In this document: positions 1-11,591 of the stretch, piece after piece
Numbering within the stretch: position 1 is the first letter of the stretch
Layout: each line of letters starts with the position of its first letter
Origin: Parasitella parasitica
Lineage: Eukaryota > Mucoromycota > Mucoromycetes > Mucorales > Mucoraceae
Direction: 5' to 3'
Assembly (NCBI GenBank): GCA_025201805.1
Contig: MU619249.1
Span: forward strand, 165,605 to 229,604
DNA length: 64,000 nucleotides
Program-made: the position numbers and the translations under genes
Notes under the pieces: model-generated
Database searches by the model: none
Told to the model about the DNA's origin: nothing
The model's input: the letters and a program-made list of their open reading frames with translations, nothing else

Positions 1-325
1 ACGCTAAACCTTTATTCGAGAAGAAGGAGGGAAAAGAAGTGAAGTTGCTGGATGACAGTAGACATAGAAAAACAAAAAAAAAATGCTGCAGTAACAGAGT
101 ATATAAACCAATAAAGAAATATGTATATTTGTAAAAAGATAGTGGGGATTCTACTTACAAAAAAGAACGAACTATTTCAAAGAAAATAAAAAATAAAATT
201 GTCCTTCTTGGTGGGGTTTTCTTCTTTTTTTACTGTTGCCCTTATCGCTATTTTGTTTCAATTTTTTTTTTACAGGAAAAAAAACACACTGCTGCTTAAC
301 GTGCTTAATGACGATGCATTTGCTG
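1..325. other. AT-rich intergenic / 3' flank
   Basis: No supported gene. The DNA is A/T-rich and lies just downstream of the stop of the minus-strand DMAP1-binding-domain gene, so it probably holds that gene's 3' UTR and end site. The open plus-strand frame that begins near 199 is the mirror of the glutamine-rich gene and starts on TTG; it is not a gene. Confidence 0.6.
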
Positions 326-947
326 CTATTGTCTTTGTTGCTGGTCATATTGCTTCACCATATTATTATTATTATTCATGTTACCAGACGGTGATCTATT
401 CACGCCCACACCTGCCCCCGGATTACTATAATAATTACCATGCTGTTGCTGCTGTAATTGCGGTTGAGGCGGCAGTTGGCCATTGTAATGTGGCCGAGGT
501 CTATATGCACCATTAGGTCGGGGTTGTGGTCTAGGAGATGTTGTAGTTGGTCTCTGCCCGTAGAATGTATTGGGACCAGGGCGCATCATCTGGGGTTGTT
601 GTTGAGGATAATTGTTATGGACTACATAAGGTCTATTATTTGGAAGCGGAGATCCCATGCTTGTATTGCCATAGTAAGGTCCAGCATTACTACCATGGAT
701 AATTCCTCCACCTGGTCTAAACTGATATTGCATTGGCCTCATCTGTTGCTGTTGTTGAGGGTTAATGTATTGGGTACCAGCAGGAGGTTGATATGTGTGT
801 TGCTGTTGCTGTGGCCATGGTCGTGGCTGTGGTTGTAGTTGCTGATATTGTTGGTGTTGGTGTTGGTGTTGGTGTTGGTGTTGAGGTTGAGGTTGCTGAA
901 GCTGATAGTACTGCTGTTGCTGTTGTTGCTGCTGGTGCGACTGCAGA

Positions 948-978
<31 letters not shown>

Positions 979-1321
979 TTTGCTGCTGTTGTTGCTGTTG
1001 CATTTGGCGATGATTTTCTTCCATGTGATTCACAGCTTCGACTGTACGCGTTGGAGAATGCGTAGGAGATGGCAGGAAATCCAAAAAATCAACTACATCA
1101 GCAGCACTTGGCTCAGGACCTAATTCTGCCAGTATCTCTGTCTCACTTTTTTGATTTGTAGGCGATATTGGCGAACCAGGATTCGAAACATCTGCTAACA
1201 AACTGGCCTTTTTTTTTTCAAATCCCTTTAGTGTAATATCACCATCTTCCAACTCCAACTCTAGGTCTCTTAGTTTTTCCAGGATATCGTCTGGTAAATC
1301 TTGGGCATTATCTGATTCCAT
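326..1321 (-). CDS. DMAP1-binding-domain protein, Gln/Asn-rich
   Basis: Single-exon frame of 331 aa starting at ATG 1321. Residues about 8-45 (LPDDILEKLRDLELELEDGD, then ITLKGFEKKKASLL) match the DMAP1-binding domain found at the N-terminus of Disco-interacting protein 2 and some fungal regulators. From about residue 100 the protein is almost entirely Gln, Pro, Asn, His and Tyr, with a long CAG/CAA-coded Gln run around 930-1010 and a His-Gln repeat after it. DIP2 proteins continue into two adenylate-forming domains, and nothing of that kind follows here: a TAG stop closes the frame and the next 325 bases look non-coding. It is therefore either a short stand-alone DMAP1-binding protein or a gene with further exons outside the window. 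A nuclear regulatory role is inference only. Confidence 0.7.
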
Positions 1322-3598
1322 TTTGTTGCCGTTTTATAATAATAATAATAACAATAATAATAATAAAAAGATAGAGAAAGAAAGAAAAAGAATATAATGA
1401 GAAAAAGAGATTAAGGAGAAGATCGGGGGTCTTTGTTATTTTGAGTTTTGGGTGAAAGGGGAAAGAAAAAAGTTTTGCTTTTTTAAAATTGGGGAGATAT
1501 ATATTTATCTTTTGAGGCAACCGTAGCTGAGTGGTTTGAAACGCAGTAGGCGAAAGATATGTAAGATGGCTCGTGTATTTCTCTGTCTAGTGTAGCACAA
1601 TGCACAACTTTAATATCACTTTGTGAATCAAAAAACATGTAAAGACTACTACAGAAACAAATGGGATCCCTTGATTTATTGTCAATCCTACTCTATATTC
1701 AATCCTTCTTTCTTCTTGAGAACTATCGTTATCATATATAGCAACCCGTTTAGTATGATATCATTTGGCAACTCCTGGGCACGCTTGGTTTGGTGTACTC
1801 TCAAGTTTGAGGTTAAAAATCACATTGGACAAAGTCTTATCGTACAAATAATGGTCAATTCATGTCATTAAGATGTTTATTTTTAAAGAGTGGCGTACAT
1901 CAGCTAACCTCATGGTTTATGTGTGACAAAGAGTCCTTTATTTTTCTCTCGTAGCACTTAACTGGTTACATATATACTCTCTTTTCAATAATTTATCCAA
2001 ACTATATGCAACAAATTCAGGAACAGGGTTGCAACAAAAGATTCAGGTACCGGCTTGAGATGCACATTTGGCTATTGCAAATGTATAGATGGATTGCTCT
2101 TTTTGTTATTTATACTATCCGTTTCATGTTGACCATATATACCTGTTGGATTGCTTAACTAGGTCTTACCTTTACGTGGTATGCTATGGTAATTTTTACC
2201 ATAAATAGGTTCAACTCCATAAAGCTCCGAACAAAGGTATTACTATAATGTCATAGATCAAATTTGGAAACAATCCAAAAATAGCAAAAATATGGGCGCC
2301 CTGATGTTGTTTTTCGAGCCCATTTCTTCATTGTTGTTGTGAAATTGAAGTACATTGTACGCATTACAGCCTCGGTTAAATTTGTGAATTTTAATGCAGC
2401 TCTTTTGGGCTCAATGTGTACGCAATCCCTCCTTGAATATAATCTAGACACGTGTAGTCGAACGGCAACACTCGTTGGAAAACAAATACAGTATTTAATG
2501 CTGATGGCACAATTCGGCTACGCGGTTTTTATGATATTGGAGTTATCTTATTAGAGATGGCAGGTTACCTTAGAACAAGGACGCGAGAAAAATCTGCTTC
2601 GAAAACAGCAAAGGTATGCTCGCTCTTTTCGCCATGCTCAAAAGTACATCAATCACTTTAACCGTGCTACACCTGAGGCTTTTCGAAATCTTAAGCTTTA
2701 GGCTAGCGGTAAGATAACAAGCAAAAAGGAAGAACACAATAAAAGAAAAATAAAATAACTAACCAAACCCTTAGTATAGATGAGCACATTCATCTTTGGT
2801 CAGTTCAGTATGCCAGCAATGGCATCTATAAGTTTACTCTTTGGGACAAAGTTAAAGTAACAGAAGACAGATAGCATGTCCAACAATCATCAGTCTCGCG
2901 GCTAGACTTTTGTTTTTAATGTGAAGGTAATACTTTTCCAGTTGTTTGAGCTATATAAAAATTCTTGTATGAACAGCTATATAGGGTTGTTTAACAAAGA
3001 CTGTTGCTATGTTACAAAACTTCAACGTGAGAATGAGGAAACAGCGGCGTCAGCAGCCAGGAAGTTCTACTTTCTGACATTATTTGTCCGTTTGACTTAC
3101 AATACCCATGAAAAGGGTTTTGGAGCGCAAAAAATTGAATGATATATATAAATATGTCTAATCTATAATTTCCAAAAAGAATGTCAGCGTATTTAACATT
3201 GAGTTGTATTAACAGCTTATTACTGTGTAGTGTACTGAGCTTGGCTTTATTCATGTCAATTGTAATTTCCTCCAGATTCAAAACAAACTAAATTATTCAA
3301 TGTACCAAAATCAAGCTCATAGTTATCAACTTCCATCTCACATTATGCTCTTAGCAAATGTTCAGTTTCTGGGCTTTACTTAATTTAGTCCATTAAGTAA
3401 GAAGTTTCAAGAAAAAAGAAAACGTCTAAAAACTTGAGTCCTAATATTTAAAGTATGATCTAAATGTAACTTAGTTATCCATAAATGTGTATATTCGGTT
3501 CCTATTTTTTTCGCAATATTTATTGATGTAATAGTAGAACAACTTCTGGTTGGGCTCGCTATATATGCATCACTGTCAAATTATCATCTCAATGTGCA
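1322..3598. other. Intergenic region with decayed coding remnants
   Basis: No intact gene. AT-rich promoter-like DNA (AAT/ATT microsatellite at 1337-1365) lies behind the DMAP1-binding gene. Between about 2450 and 3140 there are short protein-like plus-strand stretches in different frames, separated by stops: near 2460-2560, near 2570-2701 (ends in TAG), and near 2777-2873 (ends in TAG). A good intron signal (GTAAGA at about 2709, ACTAAC then TTAG at about 2757-2775) lies between the last two, which fits a dead spliced gene or mobile element. I do not recognise the family. Confidence 0.45.
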
Positions 3599-4754
3599 TT
3601 ATTGTTTAATTTTTCTAGCACCAAAAATAGCTGTGCCAACTCTGACATTGTTTGATCCATCTTTCAAAGCTTCTTGATAATCACCAGACATACCAAAGCT
3701 CGCTTCAAATATATCAAGATTTAACTTTGACTTAATGTCCTGTCTAAGCTCGACAATTTTCTAACATAAAAAAGGGGGGGGGGGGTTATGAGTTATTCTT
3801 TTGTTTCGTATCTACAACATTTCGTACCTCGAAATCAGGGTTGTTGGCAGCATCACGATCTCTCATACCAATAGTCATTAGCCCGTATAATTCCAAATCT
3901 GGGCAGTTTTCCTTGATGTGTTTACAAACGTCCAGAGCATCGGTGGGTTCAACACCGCTTTTAGCTAAATATATTTGTCAAATCCTCAGTATTATTGTTG
4001 CCTCTCGGTTTCGCCAAGTTTTACCTTCTTCTCCACTTGTGTTGACTTGAACATATATTTTCAATTTGTTTTCACGCTTGGCGTCGGAACAAGCTTTGTT
4101 TAATTTATTTGCCAACTTTATACTATCGACAGTTTCCACAATAAACAAGTTAGGAATTCCTAAAACGGTAACATTTAAGCAAAAAAGGACCAGAATAATT
4201 AAATCCCTCAGACTAACCAGCAACATCTTTACATTTGTTTGATTGAAGATGTCCGATAAAATGCCAATCAATCGACGAAGGTAGCTGATTTAATACGCAC
4301 TTGATTAATTGAATTGCTGATAAAGGAGCTTCTTTAAGTTACCTTTTGGCTTTTTTCTACCAATTCTTGAACCTATACATCAGCCCATTACCAACATGTA
4401 GTTTACTTGAAAATCAAGAATAGTTACATAGTTTTCTCCAAAATGTGTTTGACCAGTTTCCATGGCGTACTCAATATCTTCTGCGGGTTTGTACTTACTA
4501 ACAGCAACTAAGCGAGCCTTAAAAAAAAGCCAGTTACTAACATTGATTCGTATCAAGTTCATGTAACTTACAGCGTTGGAACCCTTAAGCTGGTCAACTA
4601 TTTCTCTAACTTCGCTTAGATTGTTTATAATTTCCTGCTTACGGCCAGCAGCAGAGATGGTAGTGGACATTTGTTGTATTATATTTGATTTGCGATAGAC
4701 CAAATGTGGTGAATAATAAAACAATCTCTTCGACGAAATACGAGACAAAAGCAT
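3599..4754 (-). CDS. PLP homeostasis protein (PROSC/YggS family)
   Basis: Seven exons: 4754-4572, 4517-4428, 4372-4343, 4284-4218, 4159-4025, 3964-3828 and 3760-3599; phases agree and give 267 aa. The family binds pyridoxal 5'-phosphate and buffers it in cytosol and mitochondria. Visible family motifs are ARLVAVSKYKP (the PLP lysine is in AVSK), FGENYVQELVEK, WHFIGHLQSNK, VQVNTSGEEAKSG, LMTIGMRDRD, FGMSGDYQEAL and VRVGTAIFGAR. The first ATG adds about 28 residues rich in Arg, Ser and Tyr that look like a mitochondrial leader. A second in-frame ATG at 4670 (MSTTISAAGRK) would give a cytosolic form of about 239 aa, so dual targeting by start choice is possible. The neighbouring TBC gene lies upstream on the same strand, 88 bp away. 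Confidence 0.93.
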
Positions 4755-4842
4755 AAAAACGAAAAATCAAAACCAACAAAAAACACCCTGACATAACACA
4801 AAGCTTGTCACCAATATTCTTATTCACCAAACGCAAATTTAT

Positions 4843-7106
4843 TCAATGGCCTCGTTTAATGTTGACGTTAGAGCTCTTTCTAGACATTTTACTGCTTAAG
4901 CTTCTAAACCCCAAGCCATGGCCATAAAATGAGCTATTACTACTACCAACTTGCAGATTTTTAATGCCATCCTCAAAAGGCAATCCTAATGTAGTGGCAT
5001 CTTCGGTGCCAGCTTTCTTAGCATATCGCTCTATGTCTGTTTTCGATAAGTTGATGCGGAAAGCAGTTTCTAGGAGTGTGTCAGGCTGCAGATATTCGTG
5101 TGGTATATGTAATAAGAAGGCCAATAATTCAGAATTGGTAGGACACGAATGTAGTAGATGGTCTTTGCAAATGTCCATGATGGCTAGACTGACGCGATAA
5201 AATACTTTGATGCCTACGCAGAGCATTAGTATTGAAAAGCAGATGCAATGACAGCAAATATACCTTCAAAATAAAACGCATCCCATACGCGCAGCACAGA
5301 ATCCCAAGGCAGTGTCATTGTGAATGCTGTTAAAAACCATTGTGCTATATACATGATGGGTAAAACATCATTGTTCTCTAAATGTTCTGCTAGCTTTGGG
5401 TTTTTGTCTTTGAGAAGCTGCCCAATGATATATGCATCAATTCTTAGTTGCGACAAAGTAGGTGTAAAATATCCATTCATGTAGCGATCAATAGTTGACA
5501 CCAGCAGCCAAAATGTTTCTTCAACTGTCATTTGCATCAACATCAATCCTACTAATCGACCCATTCCCTGACAGTATTCCAAATGGGAGTTGTATTGCGA
5601 ATAGGCCTTCAAGATCATACTCAAATCCTTTTGACCTTGCCCCTTTTTGTCCATAAATTGAGTATGGTCTGGGTAACAACGAGCAATGTCTCGTTCGATC
5701 ACATCGTAAATACTGGTTTCTGGCTTCTCTACTAATATCTCGAATTGACCTGCCTTACGGTAATCATCAGAGCCAGCCAAAAATTGCCATACTTTTGATC
5801 TAACCGAGCCAGGAATGCCATTTCGAACCATCTTCTTAAACTTTGCATCTTTTTTTACTGAACCAGCATCCAATTTGTTTAAAATAGACAGCCATTTGAG
5901 TTCATTCTCTCGATACTCTTTCATCGATTTTGATGTCATATTAGATCGTATCGAACCCATACCGGGCCTTGGGCTATCAGGCTTGATTATAAAACCGTAT
6001 TCATCTACAGGCATCCTTTCTATTGAAATACTTTTAGGCGATTCTTCTGATACTGATCTGATGGGTGTATCAGCACGTTCCATGGAATTTCCTGTGCTAT
6101 CATCTTCCTCTGTCGAATTTCTGTCAGACTCATAAGTTACAATGTATTTGTTATTTAGTTTGGTGGGCGGTAATGGCTTTGTAAAACCAGTAGTTCCTAG
6201 ATAGTTGTCGAGATTTTCATCTTCTTCGTCCGAGTAATTCACATTGAACGCTGAAGTATCATATGGGTCGTGATTGTCGTTATGAATCAGATTTTCATCT
6301 GAATAAATTGATGAAGCCTGAGATTGCTGTTGAATTGGTAAATGGGAGATAGAAGATGAGTTGTTGGTGCCGAAACTCTCATAGCTTGGCTTTCCTGAAG
6401 CCCAATGAGGTTGCCCTATACTGTTTTGAAGATGCTGTTGCTGCTGGAGACCGAGATGATCTGAACTCGAAGAACATGACTGCAGCGAATCTGTAAGTGT
6501 AAAATGCTGTTGCTGCTGATGTTGCTGTAATTGTTGTTGATGATAAAAATGAGGATCTGTTGTTCCATAACTACTCGCTGAATTTCTATATTGCGAATTA
6601 TCCGTAGTGAAATCTAATTCAGTATCCAGCGAGTCCAAAACACGAGGATCCAACTCCACAAAATGAACACTTTCAGCATTGAAGTTGCCAATTACACCTT
6701 CACAATATCCCATATAGATATCATTTTCAATGTGCTTCAGGACAATAATACGTTCTCCTGAAACCCTGCTATTTAGTTGATTGTATAAAAACACATTGCC
6801 AATATCCTACCTTGGAGATACATAAGTTCTTGCGGCGTGGTTGCAAGAACATCAGCTTTGGATACACATGCTCCTAGTCCACCTTGATAAAATACAAAGT
6901 ATCCTTAAATAATCCGGGTATCACCTCCGTTTTCTGTTTATGCTCGTACCTTTTTCTGCAAACTCTTTTAGTTGAGATAATGTCATGGTGTCTATATTTA
7001 TTGGTGAGTTGTCCAATGCTCCAGCTGGATCTTTCAATAGCTGTGCAATTTTCTCATTTATTTCTTCCAAATTTGTTGAAGTATGTCTGGTTAATTTAGA
7101 TTCCAT
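4843..7106 (-). CDS. TBC-domain Rab GTPase-activating protein with SH3-like segment
   Basis: Four exons (7106-6950, 6903-6811, 6757-5264, 5213-4843), consistent in phase, 704 aa. The N-terminal part contains an SH3-like segment spanning the exon 2/3 junction (ELMYLQ then GERIIVLKHIENDIYMGYCE). A Gln/Ser/Asp-rich linker follows. The TBC domain is in the C-terminal half and shows both catalytic fingers: the arginine finger IERDIARCYPDH and the glutamine finger LEYCQGMG. PGSVRSKVWQFLAG, GQGQKDLSMILKAYSQYN and LPWDSVLRVWDAFYFEG are also typical. The TBC1D10/Gyp type fits best by eye. It should accelerate GTP hydrolysis on a Rab in endomembrane traffic; the substrate cannot be read from sequence. 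The frame at 5226-5264 past FEG is intron read-through. Confidence 0.9.
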
Positions 7107-7819
7107 ATTGAGATGATAAAGAAGAAGAAAGAATAAGGGAAAAAGGTTGGAGTCAACAAATCTATTAAGGAGAAAGTTATCTGTGAATTGTGTATTTGTT
7201 GTTTGAGATTAGAAGGATTGAGAAGAGGGGTCATTTTGCAATACCCAAATAAAATAGAGTCCATACGAAAAAGGAAAGCAACCTTCATGTCAACATCCGA
7301 CAAAAAAAGTAAGTCGCAAATGTAACATTAATGTGTTATTATCCCTGTGCACTATTTCCTGCGAATTTCAGCAATTTGGATTTGCAAATACTTTCATACA
7401 CTTTACCATCACCAACTCTTTGAATTAGAAACTTTTCACTTGTTTCTTAATATCTTAACCAATTAAATGTAATATGCACCAAGTTTGTTGTGCATGGATA
7501 ATAATCATTTTTTGATCCGATTCAAAGTATAAACGTAAAATCTTCTCTGATTACGGCAGTTACTCTGTTCATATAAGTAGTATTCGATCATGACAGGAAA
7601 ATACGATATGGATATGAGTGTATATATTATGTCGAATCCCTTTTTTTAGTACATATATACTAGATTAGTTTACATTATTGAGACGAGTTGTCTTCGCCTC
7701 CTGAACTATGGTGAAAAAAACTCGACCTCGCTTCGCTACAATAGTTTTTTTCGACCTTCGTTCTAATGAGGGTTTCCATTAATTACAAAACAAAATGCTA
7801 ATTAAATAGTTTTTTTTAA

Positions 7820-8143
7820 GAGGGATCTGTTGGCTCGATAATTGGGTCGGCAACATTCGATGGACTCTTATCGCAATCCCTATTACTTTATAATTTTTCA
7901 AATGACCTAATTACAATCCATAAGAAAAACGTAACAGATTTTTTAGCAGCTAGTGAAGTCTTTAGTAATATCTGTTGTATCCTTAGAACATATAACGAAT
8001 ACAATGGTCGCCATTATTTTGACTACACTGCCATAGCAACCGCCCCTGGATCGGGTCTAGCGTTTAATGTTGGTAACTTTGCTGTATACATAGAATTCCA
8101 TGGTTACCACTATTTATCTCAAATGTCTGACAATCGTTCCTAA
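7820..8143 (+). other. Unexplained open frame lacking a start codon
   Basis: A continuous plus-strand frame of about 107 codons follows a poly-T tract and AAG (an acceptor-like signal at 7811-7820) and ends at TAA 8141-8143. The translation is compositionally protein-like, for example TYNEYNGRHYFDYTAIATAP followed by GSGLAFNVGNFAVYIEFHGY. It has no early methionine, and I found no convincing upstream exon. It may be the last exon of a decayed gene or chance. I do not recognise the family. Confidence 0.25.
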
Positions 8144-8789
8144 TTGTATCTAAGGTTGATACCGCCGGTCATACTATACAGTAATTAGAAGTAATTAGTA
8201 AAATGTCTTGTATAAGAAACCATCTATTTGGGTTCTACTTATTCTAAATTACGAAGCTAAACTTAACGTTGAATGATTCATATTCATAATGATTAGCTAA
8301 GTGAAATATAATAGGTCTTGGGAGACTATTATTGTGTTATAATTTTGTTTGACACTCATAAAATGTGAAACATGATTTGATTGTACTCATAAATTGATTC
8401 ATGTAGATTTACTGTATTTAAACAGACAGTTTTTTAAAAAGTAATAAGCTCATAGTCAAAAGGTAAAATTAATCAGATATAGAATATCATTTATCAATGG
8501 GTCAAAGAGGTTTATAGCATATTCAAACTGAGGCAATTTATATAATAAGATCTGCTTAAACGGGGAAATTTATTGTATCTACTGTATACAACGCGCCATT
8601 GTTGTGGATTCATGATATGATCTGGAACAGATTAAGCATTAATTTGATATTTGACTTCTGCGGTTTGGAGCATTCAGTCAGCTTCCTAAAAACTTTCAAC
8701 GCCCAAGCTGGATAAACCAATAAAAACAAGTGATTTGAATTACAAACACCGATATCCAATTTGCGAAAATGTTTTTGCATACAACTTTT

Positions 8790-8935
8790 GGTTGACACAT
8801 TGCCCAGTGGAAAACAAGTAATGCTCATATAGCGATGATCATGCATCTTCTTATAAAGCATGAGACAGTCTTTATCTTTCTTTTTATTGTAGCCTATAAG
8901 CGTTTATATATGATTTTTGCTGATAACTTTATAGA
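8790..8935. repeat. Old dispersed repeat, copy 1
   Basis: This stretch resembles 42620-42785 in the same order and orientation: a shared block around CCCAGTGGAAA-CAA-T-ATGCTCA-ATAG, then CCTATA-GC-TTTATAT, then a GCTGATA--T-TATA block. In both copies the frame over the first block encodes a PSG(K/N)Q(V/M)ML-like string, which hints at a decayed element ORF. Divergence is high, with many small gaps. Confidence 0.45.
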
Positions 8936-10294
8936 TAGCAATAAAAACATCAACACAAATGTCTTTGCTAGATAGCTGTAAGTGAATACACTATGTTTTC
9001 CATATTAGATTGCGGTTCTACGGTTCTTTTAACAGAAGTTATGACGAAATTAGGCCCCCACTTGAACATATTAAAATGTTAACTTCTACACAATGTTCTC
9101 TCGTCATTGTAATCATAGGTATGGTATACTACATATCTCTCACAAACACCAAATTTTCCAGAGGAATAATATTCCTTCTATTGCCATACATAAATTCAAC
9201 CAACATACTTCATTAAGTTGAAGCCCTTGGAATTTTTGACTATGATGTGATACTCGAACATTCCCTACCAGGGATATTATGGGTTTATTGATGGTGAAAA
9301 AAAGACTACTGTTCATAGTGGATTTTTTAACGCACTTTCTTTTACAAGCAAGAATATTTTGAAGGGTACTGAGTGCATCAAGTAGCCAGCACTTTTTAAT
9401 TTGGTCAATTATATATTCATCCAGGTATACGCATTCCCCTTTTCTGTGTATGTGTATTCGCTTGAAATTACTGCCCTATTAGGACTGTAAATCAAATGTG
9501 AAAAGTTTACACGAATAGCATTTGCTCAAAAATGCTGTTGCTCTTAGTGAGTTGATTAAAATAAAAATGGGCGTTCTTTATGCTCTGTAGATAACGCAGC
9601 TGCACGTTTATAGCACATTAATTAAAACTGCCTGATAAGATATAATCAAAACGTATAACTTTTGTATGATATGATGAGAAGTGGGATTGTCCAATTTAGT
9701 AAAATTAATAATACACAAAAATCTTCGATTTATAAATACGACAAACGATTAAATAAAATGATGTTTTATTTTTCAAATGAGGAGATATGAGCATTACAAC
9801 TGACTATATGAATAAAGCGAGGATATACGTCTTAAATAGAAAAAAGATGATTGAATCACTAGACTTGTCCATATAAACAATATTTGTCCGTCCAAATAGA
9901 GAGATGCAAAATGGATCTACCCTACATGTACATGTAACTAAACTTTTAGCAAAACAACGTGGATTTGAGCAGCCGCTTTCGATGTGAAGGATCATCTTTG
10001 CTTTTGTATATAGTTAATGGCACTTAACCGATATATATATACTGCATAATTACCTACGCACGCAACAACATCCCTTTAAAAAATAAATAAAGAGCCATGC
10101 TATCCAAACTATATGTTCTGGTATTCTCTAAATGGTGATATTATAGGCTCAAACTTGTCACACGGCCTTTCAGTCAGGTGATGGACAGCTTGTTGTAAAA
10201 GCAAATGCCGTTGTTTCCCCCTTTTTTGTTATATTTCTTTTCTCTCTTTCTACCTCTTTTCATTCTCTCAAGCTCAACTGTACATATCATCCCT

Positions 10295-11538
10295 ATGTTC
10301 AACTCATTTGCAGCCATATTTATTATCGGCATAATTGTGTTTTTCATAATCACTGTATTCCTGCTTTGTTTTACAAGGTCTTCTATCGAGTTGCCGATAT
10401 CACTAGGTGGCTACTCTGAATTTGATGAATGGCCGCTTGATTCAGACGAAGCAATAGCTTGTCTACCAGAAGACGCAAGACTAAGTTATGATAGAGCCAA
10501 AGGTGAATTTTACTGCACCTATAAGAATTATAAAGCTAATAATGACATGCACAGTTTGGCAAGATAGGCACCCACCAGATAGTATTCCAACGGATATAAC
10601 TCCACCGCAATTCCTGTCGATTCAGGAGAAAGGGGTTTCTGCGTTTGAATTCGAAGGCGAGCCTGATGCAAACGTCTATGTAGCAGGAAGGACAGAACTG
10701 CAATTCATTGGTGGCGAATGCTCGATTCAGACAAACTTACCGCTGCCTAGACACCAAGAAGTTTACTATTGGGAGGTAAGAATGAGAGATTACTCATGAA
10801 TATTCCGTATATTCATCCAAAATCCAATGTCGAGATAGGCCAAAATGTTTGAAAAGCCCGAAACAACAACAGTTTCTGTGGGCGTTGCAACAAAACCATA
10901 CCCAACATGGAGACTACCAGGTAATTGCGCTTGATGTGGGATATATAGTATAGCAATAGTAATTTGATATCAAAGGTTGGAACCGTTATTCAATTGGCTA
11001 CTTTTCAAATAACGGATGTAAATATTTCTCGTCGCCCTTCAACGGCAAGCCGTACGGCATCCCATTCAACCACGGCGATATTATTGGGGTTGGATATAGA
11101 CATAGAACAGGCACAGTATTCTTCACTCGAAATGGCCGCAGATTAGAAGATGCTTACACTGGATTACGGTGGAATCTGTTTCCCACGATAGGTGCCAATG
11201 GCCCATGCCAAATACATGTCAATTTGGGTCAGTCTGGTTTTGTGTTTGTGGAAGCCAATGTAAAAAAGTGGGGATTGGCACCATCTCAGGGCACATTAGC
11301 GCCTCCACCTGCTTATGGTATTGAAATTGACACAATTTTGCTAGCAACTGCGGGCGGACAACTATCATCTTCTTCATCCAGCAGACCATTGGAAAACGAC
11401 AACTATTCGATGCATAGTAATCGGCAATTAAGCACATTAATCACTGTGGATGACGACGATCGTGAAGCAAATCAATCCATACCAGACCCACCACCTTACT
11501 CAAACAACAATAACGCAAGAGATAATTTGCTGGATTAA
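10295..11538 (+). CDS. SPRY-domain membrane protein, Ssh4/Ear1-like Rsp5 adaptor
   Basis: Exons up to 10502, then 10564-10775, 10839-10920 and 10976-11538. From ATG 10295 this gives 354 aa. An earlier in-frame ATG at 10205 lies in a pyrimidine-rich, leader-like tract and would add 30 hydrophobic residues, so I prefer 10295. The order is: one N-terminal membrane segment (AAIFIIGIIVFFIITVFLLC), a short linker, a SPRY domain (EKGVSAFEFEGE, VYYWEAKMFEK, VSVGVATKPYPTWRLPGW, SIGYFSNNGCKYF, DIIGVGYRHRTGTVFFTRNG), then an acidic/Ser tail. The tail has two PY-type motifs (PPPAYG and DPPPYS) that would bind the WW domains of a Nedd4/Rsp5 ubiquitin ligase. Ssh4 and Ear1 use this layout to direct ubiquitination of endosomal membrane cargo. 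The 3' end faces the UBX gene 53 bp away. Confidence 0.88.
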
Positions 11539-11591
11539 GAAATCATACCCCACCCTCCCCTTTTTCTTTTAATCATCATCATGTATATTTT

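Larger units (their letters stand above)
7107..10204. other. Gene-poor AT-rich region
   Basis: About 3.1 kb with no recognisable gene. The first 200 bp probably hold the TBC-gene promoter. Around 7700-7765 there are short self-complementary sequences (a GAAAAAAACTCGACC-like word and its near inverse), as in a terminal fragment of a small mobile element. An open plus-strand frame without ATG runs 7820-8143 (listed separately). Around 8790-8935 the DNA resembles 42620-42785, so this is an old dispersed repeat. The last about 150 bp before 10295 are pyrimidine-rich, as expected of a fungal promoter or 5' UTR. Confidence 0.5.

Noticed and set aside
458-1123. Long plus-strand frames opposite the glutamine-rich gene
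   Set aside because: They read the antisense of CAG/CAA repeats (Val/Ala/Leu runs); the minus strand carries a recognisable domain.
1518-1600. tRNA-like start (CCGTAGCTGAGTGGTTTGAAACGC) on the plus strand
   Set aside because: It resembles an A box / D arm, but no GGTTCGA-type B box or closing acceptor stem follows within tRNA distance.
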